Shown here in pieces: positions 1 to 10,389 of a stretch of 64,000 nt of DNA (positions are counted from its first letter, which is position 1; every line of letters starts with the position of its first letter). The stretch covers positions 38,790,844-38,854,843 of the forward strand of contig OZ038384.1 in NCBI GenBank assembly GCA_964036045.1, in the 5' to 3' direction. This DNA comes from Eutreptiella sp. 'Long Island Sound 2002'. Lineage: Eukaryota > Euglenozoa > Euglenophyceae > Eutreptiales > Eutreptiaceae. The notes beneath the pieces were generated by a model. That model did not search any database. It had not been told where the DNA came from and saw nothing but the letters and a program-made list of their open reading frames with translations. Both the position numbers and the translations under genes were made by a program.

Positions 1-1
1 G

Positions 2-616
2 GATGCTGCAGATGGGCAGCCTGAGCACATTGTCCACGACCTGCACCAGTCGCTTGTTGAGCTTCTGGAATGGCCGGAGATCCTGAGCTTGCACGCCGTG
101 CGCCGTGTCGGGCGTGAGCGGCAGTTGCACCTTAAGGTCCGTGCCTTATGCGGGGAAGTGGAGAAAGTCTTCGACGTGTTGGTCGACACGGGAGCGCAGG
201 TCAGCTTGGTCAAGGCTGGCCTACTTCCGCCAGAGTGTTTGACCGACAGTCGGAAACCTGTCAGGCTGAAGGTGGCGAACGGCCAGTACATGGTGGGAGG
301 CACAAAGGAAGCGGCCATTGGGCTGCAGTTCGTGAACCACCGTGAGCTGAGCGGCCCGGACCTCAACAAGGAAATCCTCCTGCAAGGTCGCTTCTACGAG
401 GCCGAGATGGACTGGGACATGATTGTTGGGTACGACTTCATGATGGAGACGGACTCCGGCGTTCTCCCGGCCCAGGCCTCCATGACCCTGTACCAGGATG
501 ACCAGCTCTCGTGGCTTTCGTCACCTGAGCACCATGTGGAGTGCCAATGGATCCAGCCGGAACGCAATCAGCTCGAAGTAGCCGCGCTGGGCACTGAGCC
601 AACTGGGCCAGCAAAC
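2..616 (+). pseudogene. E1 Gag-Pol fragment with aspartic protease, cut by an insertion
   Basis: This is the left part of a Ty3/gypsy polyprotein. The frame is open from base 2, so the protein starts outside the window. It contains a retroviral-type aspartic protease: the active-site triad D-T-G lies at bases 185-193 in the context LVDTGAQVSLV, and the distal segment IVGYDF (about 421-438) matches the LG-x-DF strand that closes these proteases. The enzyme would mature the element's own polyprotein inside its particle. The frame ends artificially: at base 617 the sequence changes to the terminus TGTTTGG of an inserted element, and the codons after that are not Pol. The same phase resumes at 16663, so this is one exon-like half of the Pol frame at 16663-19278. 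The family assignment is firm. I cannot see any Gag domain in the part present. Confidence 0.85.
612..616. repeat. Target-site duplication CAAAC, left copy
   Basis: The five bases CAAAC precede the TG terminus of the insertion at 617, and the same five bases follow the CA terminus at 16657 (16658-16662). The polyprotein reads in phase across the join when one copy is kept. Five base pairs is the usual duplication made by Ty3/gypsy integrases. Confidence 0.85.
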
Positions 617-903
617 TGTTTGGTTTCCGTCCTGCCCTGCGCCCCTCGGCCCCCCCTGTGGGGCCCGATACCCGGTTATGGGGACACATACTCCTCCTTG
701 TGCTGACCCCCGTCATCCCTTTGTGTAGCCTGTTAAAGGCCCACACTATGGGATTTGATAGGGGATATTGTTAGCCTTCATCCCCCCTTAACCTTTCCTC
801 TCATTGGTCTTTTGACTTGAGCCTGCAGTAGGGATATCAGGGAACTCGGCGTGTTTTTCCGCCCCTTTTGTATTAGTCATTGGGGAATCATTTGCCCTGT
901 TGA

Positions 904-938
904 TACCTATGCGAATTTGCCTTAAATTCGCATAGGTA
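904..938. other. 15-bp perfect hairpin in B repeat
   Basis: The arms TACCTATGCGAATTT and AAATTCGCATAGGTA enclose a 5-base loop at 919-923. The second repeat copy keeps both arms exactly at 10677-10711. Only the loop differs (GCCTT against GCGTT), so the variation lies in the loop rather than the stem. Confidence 0.8.
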
Positions 939-1227
939 CAGAAGCTAGATATGGGCAGCGGCCTGGTGGTGAACCGGCGTCGCGCCAATTCGCGGGCGAA
1001 CTGCCAGTTGGGATCTGGCGACCCAAATCGCGAGACCATGAACTGGCCTTTACGGAAAGTCCATCCTGTTGACCTGAATTAATTCTGACTGCACGGTTGT
1101 AATAGTCAAGACTTAGTTTATGATAGGGAATTAAAAGTTCAGGTTCCGGTGCCACTATTTTCGAAAACCCCCTAACGTCATGATGCCGAGCCATTTAAAG
1201 TATAGGGATAGCTTAGGCATCGTTGCC

Positions 1228-1249
1228 GGCACCTTACGGTGCCTTTTTT
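1228..1249 (+). terminator. GC stem followed by a T-run
   Basis: GGCACC-TTAC-GGTGCC is followed by six T residues. The same structure with five T residues is at 11001-11021 in the second copy. It looks like an intrinsic terminator but lies in an LTR of a eukaryotic element. A role in Pol III termination or in RNA folding is possible and unproven. Confidence 0.5.
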
Positions 1250-1353
1250 CTTTTACCCCCTATTGTTCTATTAGGCACGGCATGCATATCTTATGCATTT
1301 CATGTAGTCACTACAACCTAACCGTAAATTGAGATTTTCCGTCCATTTCTCTT

Positions 1354-1388
1354 GAGGAGAGATGCCATGGAATGGCATGACTCTCCTC
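1354..1388. other. Long hairpin around ATGCCAT/ATGGCAT
   Basis: GAGGAGAG and ATGCCAT (1354-1368) pair with ATGGCAT and CTCTCCTC (1372-1388), with a 3-base loop and a 2-base bulge. The copy at about 11126-11160 keeps the right arm but has two changes in the left arm, so this stem is decaying there. Confidence 0.65.
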
Positions 1389-1851
1389 TACAATGGTATG
1401 TTATTTGTTTGTGTGAGTTGCAAGTCAGTTTGGAGATATGAGTAAGTTATTAGGATTGAATTGAGTTTTGGTTGTGGTGAACAACCCATGGTGAGTCTCA
1501 AGCTCAAGTTGATTTCGATGATTCCAGGGTGAAGCCAACATTGGTATACATTTTGATTTGCCTTTCCTTACCTGTGCAATGTCGAGATATGGTCGTGGTG
1601 GGTCAGCACACTTCATGGTGGGACCCATGTTCATGCATAAATAGTGCATTTTTGTTGTGTTCATGATGCCCCTTTGTCGAGTTTGTGTGTCACGTCATTG
1701 TCGAGTTTCTCCGTAATTCATTCTTGATGTCGTAGCAACGAGTCTCTACTTTTCTTATCACTTTGGTTCGAGTCCATTTGAGCCATTGGTGATTTTTGGG
1801 TCAATTTTAATTTCGACATTTTGACCACTTTGTTTTCATGTGCTCAAAGTT

Positions 1852-1880
1852 CGCCACTATATCTCCAAGATATAGTGGCG
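1852..1880. other. 13-bp perfect hairpin in B repeat
   Basis: The arms CGCCACTATATCT and AGATATAGTGGCG enclose the loop CCA. In the second copy (11625-11653) both arms are unchanged and the loop is CCC. As at 904-938, only the loop has changed. Confidence 0.8.
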
Positions 1881-4375
1881 ACGGAAAATAAGTAAGAGCT
1901 CGTTTTGTTCGTACTTGGTGAGTACTAACAATATATGTTCGAGTTTTAGTTGCGTTTTGACGCTTTCACTATCTTTTGGTTCGAAATTTTAAACTTTTTT
2001 GAGCCCATTTTGGCATATTCATTTTATGCCAAAAATCACTCATTTTTGGCCTGTCACGGGCCTACTTTTCGAGCTGGGATCTCCAAGCTCGCGTCGAGTT
2101 CGAGTCTAAGTGGTGTTTGTGCGTGTTGTGGCATGTGTCTACTTTCATTAATGCACTTTGGTCGGCCGTAAATCATTGTACATAGGGCCACACATGAATT
2201 TTAGTGATTGTGTCTTGAATTTTATTTTTTTTATGTGTTCACCTGTGGTGACCATGGAGATCCACTACTATTGAGCTTTTGGTCGAACTTTCGATCATTC
2301 GTGGTCTCCATGGTCCCTACTATCCATATATGGTCACCATAGGTCGTCGCCGATTTTTGTCTTTACGCTACGACCAATTTTCTATGTGCCATTTTGGCCT
2401 ATTTCTGCTTATAGTAAATTTGGTCATGTGAACATTGCCCAAATTTACTCAGTTATGGGTTGACCTTTGGAACTCATATCTTCATATACATGTTGAGTTC
2501 GAACCCAAGAGTTGATTCCAATGAAACAACATGCTTTCCATTTCACGTGCATGCCCTTACTTGGTTATAACTCACTTTGGGTTTGCCACATCATTGCAAT
2601 CATTAAAACGTTTTGGAGATTTCAAATTTTGTGTGTTCACTTCATTCACTTGGTTCTTTTGGGTCTTTGGGCCAAATCTCCTTGATCCTTGACCCAAGAC
2701 CTCTCCAATGTGTGTACTTTGGGTATTTGAACTTGTTTTGGTATGCTCTATCACTTACCCAATCCATTGGAACCAAGTGTGCCAAGTGTATAGGATAGTG
2801 GTTTTACATGGTCCCAGAGATGTACATTATCGACCCTGAAAACCACCCTGTCATGTAGTCACTTGGCGGGTAAACAGTAAAGAACCTATGAGGAGTTGGA
2901 CCTTGGGGTCTTTTCCTATGTTTCAATGGTGCTCTCTACGTTGTATTCAGCATTTGTTGGAAGGTTACTGGTACACAGGCTCACTGTTTTGAATTTTCCC
3001 TGGAATTTTGATGAAAATTCCAAATTTCATGAGGTCACTTCTGGGCCATGGGAAAGTTAGGCCATCTTCTCCATTTGGGCCAATATTTTACCCATGGCCT
3101 CTCATCAGTGTCTATTCCTCATATTTGAGGAGTTTGGGTAATGGCCTACCCTTATGGGATCGGACCAAACCCATATGTCACCTCAATTTGGACTTCAAAT
3201 CTGACTCAGGAATGTCTGCATATGCCCTTTTTGAGGTCCCCAAAAATGACCTCAAAAAGTGGGTATTGGAGTTTGTTGCCTTGCTCCAACCTGAGGGTGA
3301 GGTAGGGCCAACCCTTTTAGGACAATCAACTCCTTCCCAGATCCTTCGTGCATGCACTTCCCTGGACCTTAGGCTGACCCTATGCGGGAGTTATTTGCAT
3401 TCTTTTCTCCCTTGTTTTTCACTTAAGGGGAATTTCACCAAAGTGCGCAGCCTACCAGACTTGTGACAGTGACACCAGATCAGAGAGACAGACTCGGATA
3501 TCTGGTGGGCATAACGTTTGACTGATGCCCTTTGGATGTGCCCACATGGAATTCTTCGAATCCTCTTTGCCTTGGCGGGAGAAAGTGTTGAAGTGGGTAA
3601 CCTCTGATTTTTGGTTTTGCCTGTTTTTGTGCCCTGCTTCCCATCCTGGGTCTCAGAGCCCGTGTGGAGTTGGGTCCTGCCTCTTCTACGTGTGTCAGGG
3701 CGAAGGTCTTGGCTACCCCCAACTACCCTTGTTTCCTTTTGGGATGTGGGATCCTGAGGTGGTATGGGCGATTTACCACTTTACCCCCTTTTCCACAGAA
3801 TTTCTCGGGCCTAAGTCTTATAGGCACCCAGGACCACCACCCCCCCTGCAGTGGTGTGGTGGGGCTATCTCCTGCCCCAAGGGGACTTGAGTTGGGATAT
3901 TTGGGGAGGATGGTGAGTGAGTGTGTAGGCACTAGACCCCTGCTTCTGGCGTCCTGTAGTGCCGGGAGTGGACAGTGACAACCCCCCCACTAGGGTAGGC
4001 TTTGACAGCCAATCGGCCTTACCCATGTCTTGTTGTTTTTGCATGTTTTGTTCTTCCTCCTTGGGGATCCTGAATCAGGCTACCCAGGATGTGCTGAGTG
4101 GGAGGGTGGGCTCCCTTTGTCCCCCCCTCTCCTGCCTTGATGCCCTTTCCTTTGTGACTTATGTTGATCACTGCACCTTACCCTAACCGGGACATAGTTT
4201 GGAGGATTTACATGTTCCTATGACCATTTGTACATGCTTTCTTTCCTTTGTTGTTTAGACCTCAAAGGGATTGCTTCGATTTCGCAATCCCGATGGATGC
4301 TCACTGCGTTGAGGGACTCAATGTGGATGTGAGTGGTCTTCTGCTTGTGCTACGCGTGCAAGAGAGGAGGCCGCA

Positions 4376-5528
4376 TGGGCTTGGAGAAGGTCGAGACGGG
4401 GATGGTAGCCCCGGAACAGCAAATCGAAGCATCGACCAGCCCCACATCCCGAGCGCCATCGGTAAGGCGCAAATCAAGCCCCTTATCCTCGGAAAGTGTC
4501 AATCCCTCGGAGATGGACTTCAAAGAGACCATGGATGCCCTCACCAACGCCCCATGGAGTTGGAAGAGTCCGGGAGAGAGCGCCTCACCATCCAATGCGG
4601 CATGGCGCGCCTCCCTATCTTGGAGGACTTCGTCATTGACTTGGGTCCTGCCCTGCGGGTATGCAGGCCAGCCCTGGCCATCCAGGAGCGCTTGGAGTCC
4701 ATGGAGAAGAGGATCTCAGTGATGGAGGAGGCCGTCAGCGCCCCCCTACCGACCTCCTTGCGTCCACCGAGCCCGGCAGCCCCAGCTCAGGACCACCTTC
4801 TGAGCCAGGCGCCTCAATCCCCCCAAGGGGGGGCCCCTATCTCAGTGGCCGCCCCCTCGCGGCCCTGGAGGCGCCCATCAGTTGAAGGGCAGCCCCAATG
4901 GTCACCGGCAACTCAACAATGGCCGGCGCCTTCGAGTTCATCAAAGAGATCATGGGAACCGTGGACACCAACAACGGGGACGAGCACACCACGCCGACGT
5001 CGCCGAAGAGGATGTCGAGCAGGCCGACAAGTGAAGAGCCGACGGCAACGTGAAGGGCCCGAACCAGCCCCAAGGGCCCCGTCGCCGGCCCCCGATGACT
5101 CCACAGTCCTGAGCGACGCCCCCGAGGTCCTGAATGACCCCCTGTGCGCCGCCGGGGCTGAGATGGGGCCGAATCAACCCCATTCAGCCCCCCCAGAGGA
5201 GCCCATGGAGTTGACCACCGCGGCCGAACCGCAGAGCTCCATGGAGGACCCCTTGGAACTCAGGGATGTCCGCTCAGGGGTCAAGGAGGCCGAGAAGGAT
5301 GCCCCATGCGCCCCCTCAGGGGCTGCGCAGGCCGAGGAGGTGACCACCAACGAGCAGGGCACTGTGGCAACTTGCCCCTGCCCTGAGGAGGTCCCCAAGA
5401 CCATGCAGGACATGCTGGCGATCAACCCCAGCCCTGTGGAGGCTCCACAGCCCGCGCCACCACGCTCGCTCAATCGCCTCCAACAATTATGGGGATTCAT
5501 CGCTCCCGAGTGCTACGACCTGATCTGA
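4376..5528 (+). pseudogene. Degenerate Gag-like coding region of element B
   Basis: Coding-like sequence runs through this stretch in alternating frames. From the ATG at 4376 to about 4555, frame 1 reads as a polar Ser/Pro/Glu-rich protein. Frame 3 then continues with a helical stretch (IQERLESMEKRISVMEEA, about 4680-4735). Frame 1 looks better again near 4900-5040 (FEFIKEIMGTVDTNN), and frame 3 carries a Pro/Glu/Ala-rich tail to the stop at 5526-5528. The position just after the 5' repeat and the low-complexity, coiled-coil character fit a retroelement Gag with two or more frameshifts. I see no zinc knuckle and recognise no family. A single 426-residue frame spans most of it, but its N-terminal third looks like out-of-frame reading. 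Confidence 0.45.
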
Positions 5529-8500
5529 AGCCCTTGGGATCCGCCATGCGGGGGACGTGCCTGCGGTTGTACTCAGGTGCAACCGGATGACCTACGGGGA
5601 GTGGCACTACCCTGCCAAGACGAGCATTAAGTTATACGCAGATCTGGTTTCTGGTTTTCAGCCCAGTCTGGATGTTTATAGGGGTCCCTGTGGGTAACGG
5701 GGATCCACCAGACGGGAGCAGAAACCAGCAGAGCTGCAGGGTGTTACTTTTTGTGTTTGTCAGCAGGATTGATCCATGTTGGGCTCGAGCCGTCGCAACC
5801 GGTCTATGCCACTGTTGTACATAGGAATCAGTGCAATGGCCGATTCTGAGTGTCTATAGGGGTATGTCAGCCTATGATGGCCAGAGCCCCAGAAAATCTG
5901 CAGCTGTGGTGATGTGGGGCCTGAGCCGTTGCAATCGGCCTGTGTCCAGTTTCTTTCACTTCCTTTCTCAGTCCGTGGGTGGATAGAAATGCCCTTTAGG
6001 GGTGGACCGCGACCGGGGCAGCTCGTCTTCAAGATAGGTCACCAGTTTCAGCATCAGAACCTGCCCCCCCCTTTAAGGTTAAGTGCCGCAGGCAAAAACC
6101 CAGGTTGGTATGGGACCTGTACCTCATTCTTCAAAGCCTCATTGGTGCCATGGACTGAGTGCCATGGACCTGCAGTAGTGAGGGGTAGACCAGGACGCCC
6201 TGCCCCTGTGGGGACCCCCCCCACCAGCGCATGTGCCAGCTATGGTGCCATGGGAGTGCCAGGTCACAGAGTGGAAGGGAGCCCCACGTCCTATCACCAG
6301 TGGGACATTACTGTCACACTGAGCCGGGTGCTGTGTGGGTATCCACATGGCACTTCCCAGCCCAGAGGCTGCACAGGATGTGGCCGATGATGGGAGTAGT
6401 GGGCTAAGGGCGACCGGAGCGCATATCTGCGCAAATGGGGCAACCAGAAACGAAGGGACCAGGTAAACCGTGAGCACCACGGCAAGGCACAGTGCCAAGA
6501 AGGGGTTGGAGTGGCGCCAAGCGCTAGAAGCCCTTGGAGAGGGGAATGGGAGGGGTAAGTATGCAGATGACTGGATGACTGGTGGTAACCTCAAGGGGTG
6601 AGTGACCACAAAGGGAGGGGGAAAGCCTTGACCAGGGCAGCCCCACCAATATCCTGAAGGACAGTGGGTGACTGACCCTGAGGAAGGCAGAGCACGGCGC
6701 GCCCAGCGAGGGGACGAGTTTTTCAGGTTTTTTTTATGCCAATTTTGGACCCTCCGCAAGGACAGTACCCAGGCAGCGACCTATGAGTCGCGCCGGAGGA
6801 ATACAGGTGGGTACGGCGGGATATACCCCGCATGAAGGCGGGGCCAGGGGGTTGGACCCTTCGGGGTGCCAGCCCTCCATAAGAGAGGCGGTGTTGGGAC
6901 ACCAGAGGGACGTTACCCTGAGGTATGGCTGGATCGATGGTCTGGGATCATGGACCCTATGCCTTAGCCCTGCTGATTGGGTACAATATGCCCAGGGTGC
7001 CATGGACTGAGTGCCATGGACCTACTGATTGGGCATGAGATGACATGGATGAGAAGCTAAGGGGTGCTCTGTCGAGACCCCCGACTTTCAGGATGTCACG
7101 ACATGCCAACCCACTCAAGACCTATTTTTTTTCCTCTTTCTTGGGTCTGAGTCAGGGATGCCCAGCGAAAGCTGGTGGTTACCCCGACGGTTGGACGTCA
7201 ATCCCACATACACACCTGTGAACACACAATCAGCAGGCAAGGACAGAATGGAGAGACCTCTACAGGTTTCGCAACCACCGGCAGGGACCCACTGTGAAAG
7301 TGGTCCTGATGCCACGCCCATTTGTCCAGAAATGCTGAGCAGTTTGCTGCCATTGACTCCAGCAGGATTCACACCTGAACAGGGCTTGAGCGAAGGACTG
7401 AATGAGGTCCAAAGACTGACTGGGACTACCCCTGAGAGCAGTAACCCAGAGTCCCCATCCGATGAATGGGTCTATGCTAACAGTATATCAGTCCTGCTCG
7501 CCCCGTCCGGGAGTATAGCCACCCAGGCTGGGATTTCACAGAGTTCCAGAGGGTGGATTGAATAAGATACTCCCCCTGCTGCGATGCCAGCAAAGGGCGA
7601 CCCACAGCTCGTGGACGCCCTATGCATTATGACGTCCCTCTTGGCTGTCAGGTGAAGGCACCCCAGTCTGCACAGCCAGAAAAGCCTGAAGTGCCAACGA
7701 CCGGTGAGCCCTGTCGCTGCAGCGTACGGGTCCTGGCAGCTGTGACGGACTGTGACCGGACCAAGGAGGTGATGGTCGACGACATCCCCTCCTTCTTTTT
7801 TCCTTTCCCCTTTCCTACCCAGCCAGAGCCGTCCGATCAAGGTCCTGCCGCCCAGTTGCAAGTCTCTTGGGACTTGACCAAGATGATCGCGGCCTGTGCC
7901 AGGATTGGCTGTCCCTGAGCAGGATTTCGAGTCTTGCTCGGGTGATGAGGGCATGAGCGTGGTGCCATGAACGTCAGTGTCATGGACCTTAGGGACCCTC
8001 AGGACGATGTCCTGCCGTCCAGCTTAGCCCGAACCGGGGCCTCTTAGGAGACCACGGTAAAACGCCCCATCAGTCCGCTGGAACACCGCGGAATGTGTGA
8101 GTTGGTGAGTGGAGTGCGTGTGAGGAATGTGCTTGGCAGCAGGGGGTGAACAATGTCCTCCAGTGGGGGCCCACCAGATCCAGCAAGGTCTCTTCTTCCC
8201 GGGTAGACGGACAATCTACCTTATGGATGCACTCACGCATCGTCAAAGAGTGCCACCACAGCCTTGTGGTTACCCTGCGAGGGTCTGGAGGAACTGCACT
8301 CAGTGGGAACCCCAAGTCAACCTTAGGGGAGTCCCCGGTCAGGGGTAGTCCTCTTACAGCGCCCCCAAGTGTAGGCCGTATGTAGACGGCTGATGCCTAC
8401 CTGCCTACCTGAGCCAAGTGTGTCTTGCTTTCGGGTGTAGTACTGATGTGTTGACTGTGATCTGAGGTGTCCGGACATCTCACTGTGGGCGCTGCCTACC

Positions 8501-10245
8501 CACAGTACCAAACCAGACCGCCCAGTTGCAAGTCTCTGGGGATCTGGGAACCAGACTGCCCAGTTGCAATTCTCCGGGGCTCTGGGGAATGTGTAGGTTT
8601 TCTCTTTTCCGTTATATGTGCATATGTATCTCATATCTTCTGTACCCCCCTGTCCTGCAGGCAGAGGTTCGGACACCCATAGTAAATACATTCATCAGGA
8701 TGTAATTCAGGATCCAAGGGGAGCCGTTAAGCCAAAGTAGTCCATCAGACCATCAGGTCTGGACTTGAGGAGGTACGACCTCCATATCCTGGGTCCATAC
8801 GCCTACACTAATTCCTCTTCCTCTACCACAGGAGATGGGCACTCAACCCATCTCCCACTGATACATATACAATCATAATTGCTGTCCGTATGGAGCTGAC
8901 ACGCCCAGGCCACCAACTTGGGCAGATAGGCCCCAGACTGGCAGCATCACAGGGTAGTGTCCAGCCTATGTGTGCCTGAAATTGGCTCCCAAACTGCAGC
9001 AGTCCCCTTGTTCGGGGTCGCCAACACCCAAACACAACTAAAAGGGCCAATCAAAGAAGAAACAGGTTGTTGGACTGCAAACAGCGGGACCCGCTGGGTA
9101 GTGCGGTCAAGTGCAGGCCCCCATATGCGGAGCACCCACCATATAGGTGTACTCAGGCAGCACATTTAGTGTCGGAGTGGAGTCCAGACACCAGTACGTA
9201 CAGTGCGTAGGTTGCAGCCACTGGGGCTGTGGACAGCCCCGACACATGGGCTGTTAAGAGGACGTTTCGGGCCTTCTGGTGCAGCACCAACACCCAGAGG
9301 ACCTCAAGAGTCTGTTCTGCACTGCAGCAGTTCAATCTCTTTGAGTCAGACCGGTCCAGAAGATCCACTGATGACCAAGTTGGGTCAGTTCTTGTACAAT
9401 CCCATGGCTGGGTAACCAGGGATAGGGTCCCGAGGGGAAATGGCCATGTGAACCCAGGTATCGGCCAGAAACCCGGCAGCTGCAGGGGGTTGACACTGGA
9501 CCAGTCTGAGGTGCATAAAAGGTCGCAGCAACTTCTCGAAATAGTCCACAGAGCCGCCATGGCTAAGGGGGCACCTCAAAGCTTCCCCCTAATGTAAGCT
9601 CTTGTGGAGGCTGTGGCTGTAAACAGCACTGCTTGTGGTATGAGTACAGGAACTTTTGGTGCCCCTGAGTGAAACTGAAGTAAGGTATGCTGAGTATTCT
9701 GACTGAAATATGTATGCTGCAAGTAGTGTGACTGAATCCAGGCACTGCAGGCGCTGGCATAGCCTCTGCAGTGCCTCTACCCTGAATCCTGACTGATCCT
9801 GGATGATCAGTAGCAATCTGTACATTGTTCTTCTCTGCATTGCTGGGGTTGATGGGATCTAACGCCCACTGAAGGTACGCGTCCCAGCCCACTGAATGGA
9901 CTGTCATCTGTTTCTATTTTTTCACCCACTGTTGGCACGTGGGCCCTTTCTTCATGGAAGTGGGCAGCCATTGTCCTGATAGAACATTCAGTCTTCAATC
10001 TGGATAGGTGCTGGACAGAGGATAATGATGGCATGCCTAAACCATTTCCTCCTGTCACAGCATACCTTGAGTTTTAACTGATTGACTTTCTGTGTTGTTT
10101 GTTTTTCATTTGAATGTGTAGAACTGCAGTAGGTTGTTGTGCTAACCTGATAGTTCAGCCCAACAGAAGCACTGATGGGCAGAGGGACACCACACGGCTA
10201 AAATCGTTTTTCCGTGTCAGTTTTCGCCAGGACGATTGCTGGGCT
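5529..10245 (+). other. Interior of element B, no intact gene
   Basis: This 4.7-kb stretch has many short open frames on both strands and none with a recognisable domain. It carries diverged internal repeats. One pair reads around GGTGCCATGGACTGAGTGCC at 6146 and 6997, with a weaker third copy near 7961. Another pair is the phrase GCCCAGTTGCAA, repeated in tandem at about 8518 and 8560 and once more near 7853. A block at 9909-9944 is nearly identical to 35701-35736 in the 3' non-coding part of E2. The simplest reading is that B is a large non-autonomous LTR element whose interior is mostly non-coding, of the LARD type. Confidence 0.5.
9909..9944 (+). repeat. Conserved non-coding block shared with E2
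   Basis: About 33 of 36 positions match 35701-35736, including TGTTGGCACGTGGGC. Weaker similarity continues for roughly 25 bases. It lies about 340 bp before the first polypurine tract of B. In E2 it lies about 390 bp after the end of the pol frame. It may be a shared cis-acting element of related retroelements. Confidence 0.6.
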
Positions 10246-10291
10246 GGGGAGGGGAGTGTAAAACAATTTGAGCCGTAGGTGAAGTTTTACA
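10246..10291 (+). promoter_or_regulatory. Polypurine tract 1 and hairpin of element B
   Basis: GGGGAGGGGAG (10246-10256) is followed directly by TGTAAAAC, a 19-nt loop and GTTTTACA (10257-10291). It resembles a polypurine tract abutting a miniature TG...CA unit. Element C has the same arrangement on the minus strand with a different stem sequence and an equal loop length (15064-15106). Confidence 0.6.
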
Positions 10292-10379
10292 CCCACCCAT
10301 CCCATCCCTGTTTCTTCCTGGTTCTGGGTCACGACGTCACCACCTTTGTTTTTTCCGCTTCAACGGTGTCGTTGAGCTA

Positions 10380-10389
10380 GGGAGGGGAG
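10380..10389 (+). promoter_or_regulatory. Polypurine tract before the second B repeat
   Basis: GGGAGGGGAG abuts TGTTTGG at 10390, the same terminus as at 617. This is the standard position for the plus-strand primer of an LTR retroelement and shows that B is oriented on the plus strand. Confidence 0.8.

Larger units (their letters stand above)
617..4420 (+). repeat. 3.8-kb direct repeat of element B, copy 1 (long LTR, perhaps LTR plus leader)
   Basis: This copy is nearly identical over its whole length to 10390-14191 (3804 versus 3802 bp), with scattered substitutions and small indels. It begins TGTTTGG, and copy 2 is directly preceded by a polypurine tract, so the left end is an LTR terminus. 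Homology stops after CCCCGGAACAGC at 4420, where copy 2 meets element C. Because the homology runs past a likely gag start (ATG at 4376), the LTR proper may end earlier and the remainder may be leader plus gag start. The repeat holds no convincing gene. Several short reading frames, such as 3008-3466, occur in both copies but resemble nothing I recognise. It contains several perfect hairpins, listed separately. Confidence 0.75.

Noticed and set aside
1228-1249. Bacterial intrinsic terminator ending a transcription unit
   Set aside because: The structure fits, but all surrounding sequence is a eukaryotic LTR element with no bacterial gene upstream.
3008-3466. 152-codon frame present in both B repeats (also 12766-13239)
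   Set aside because: Conservation is explained by the repeat duplication itself. Substitutions do not clearly favour synonymous positions and no motif is present.
3664-4186. Overlapping short frames such as 3664-3978 and 3959-4186
   Set aside because: Low-complexity Pro/Gly/Ser sequence, duplicated in copy 2, with no domain.
4248-5528. A single 426-codon gene in frame 3
   Set aside because: The N-terminal third reads better in frame 1 and the rest alternates frames. I treat it as a frame-shifted Gag-like relic.
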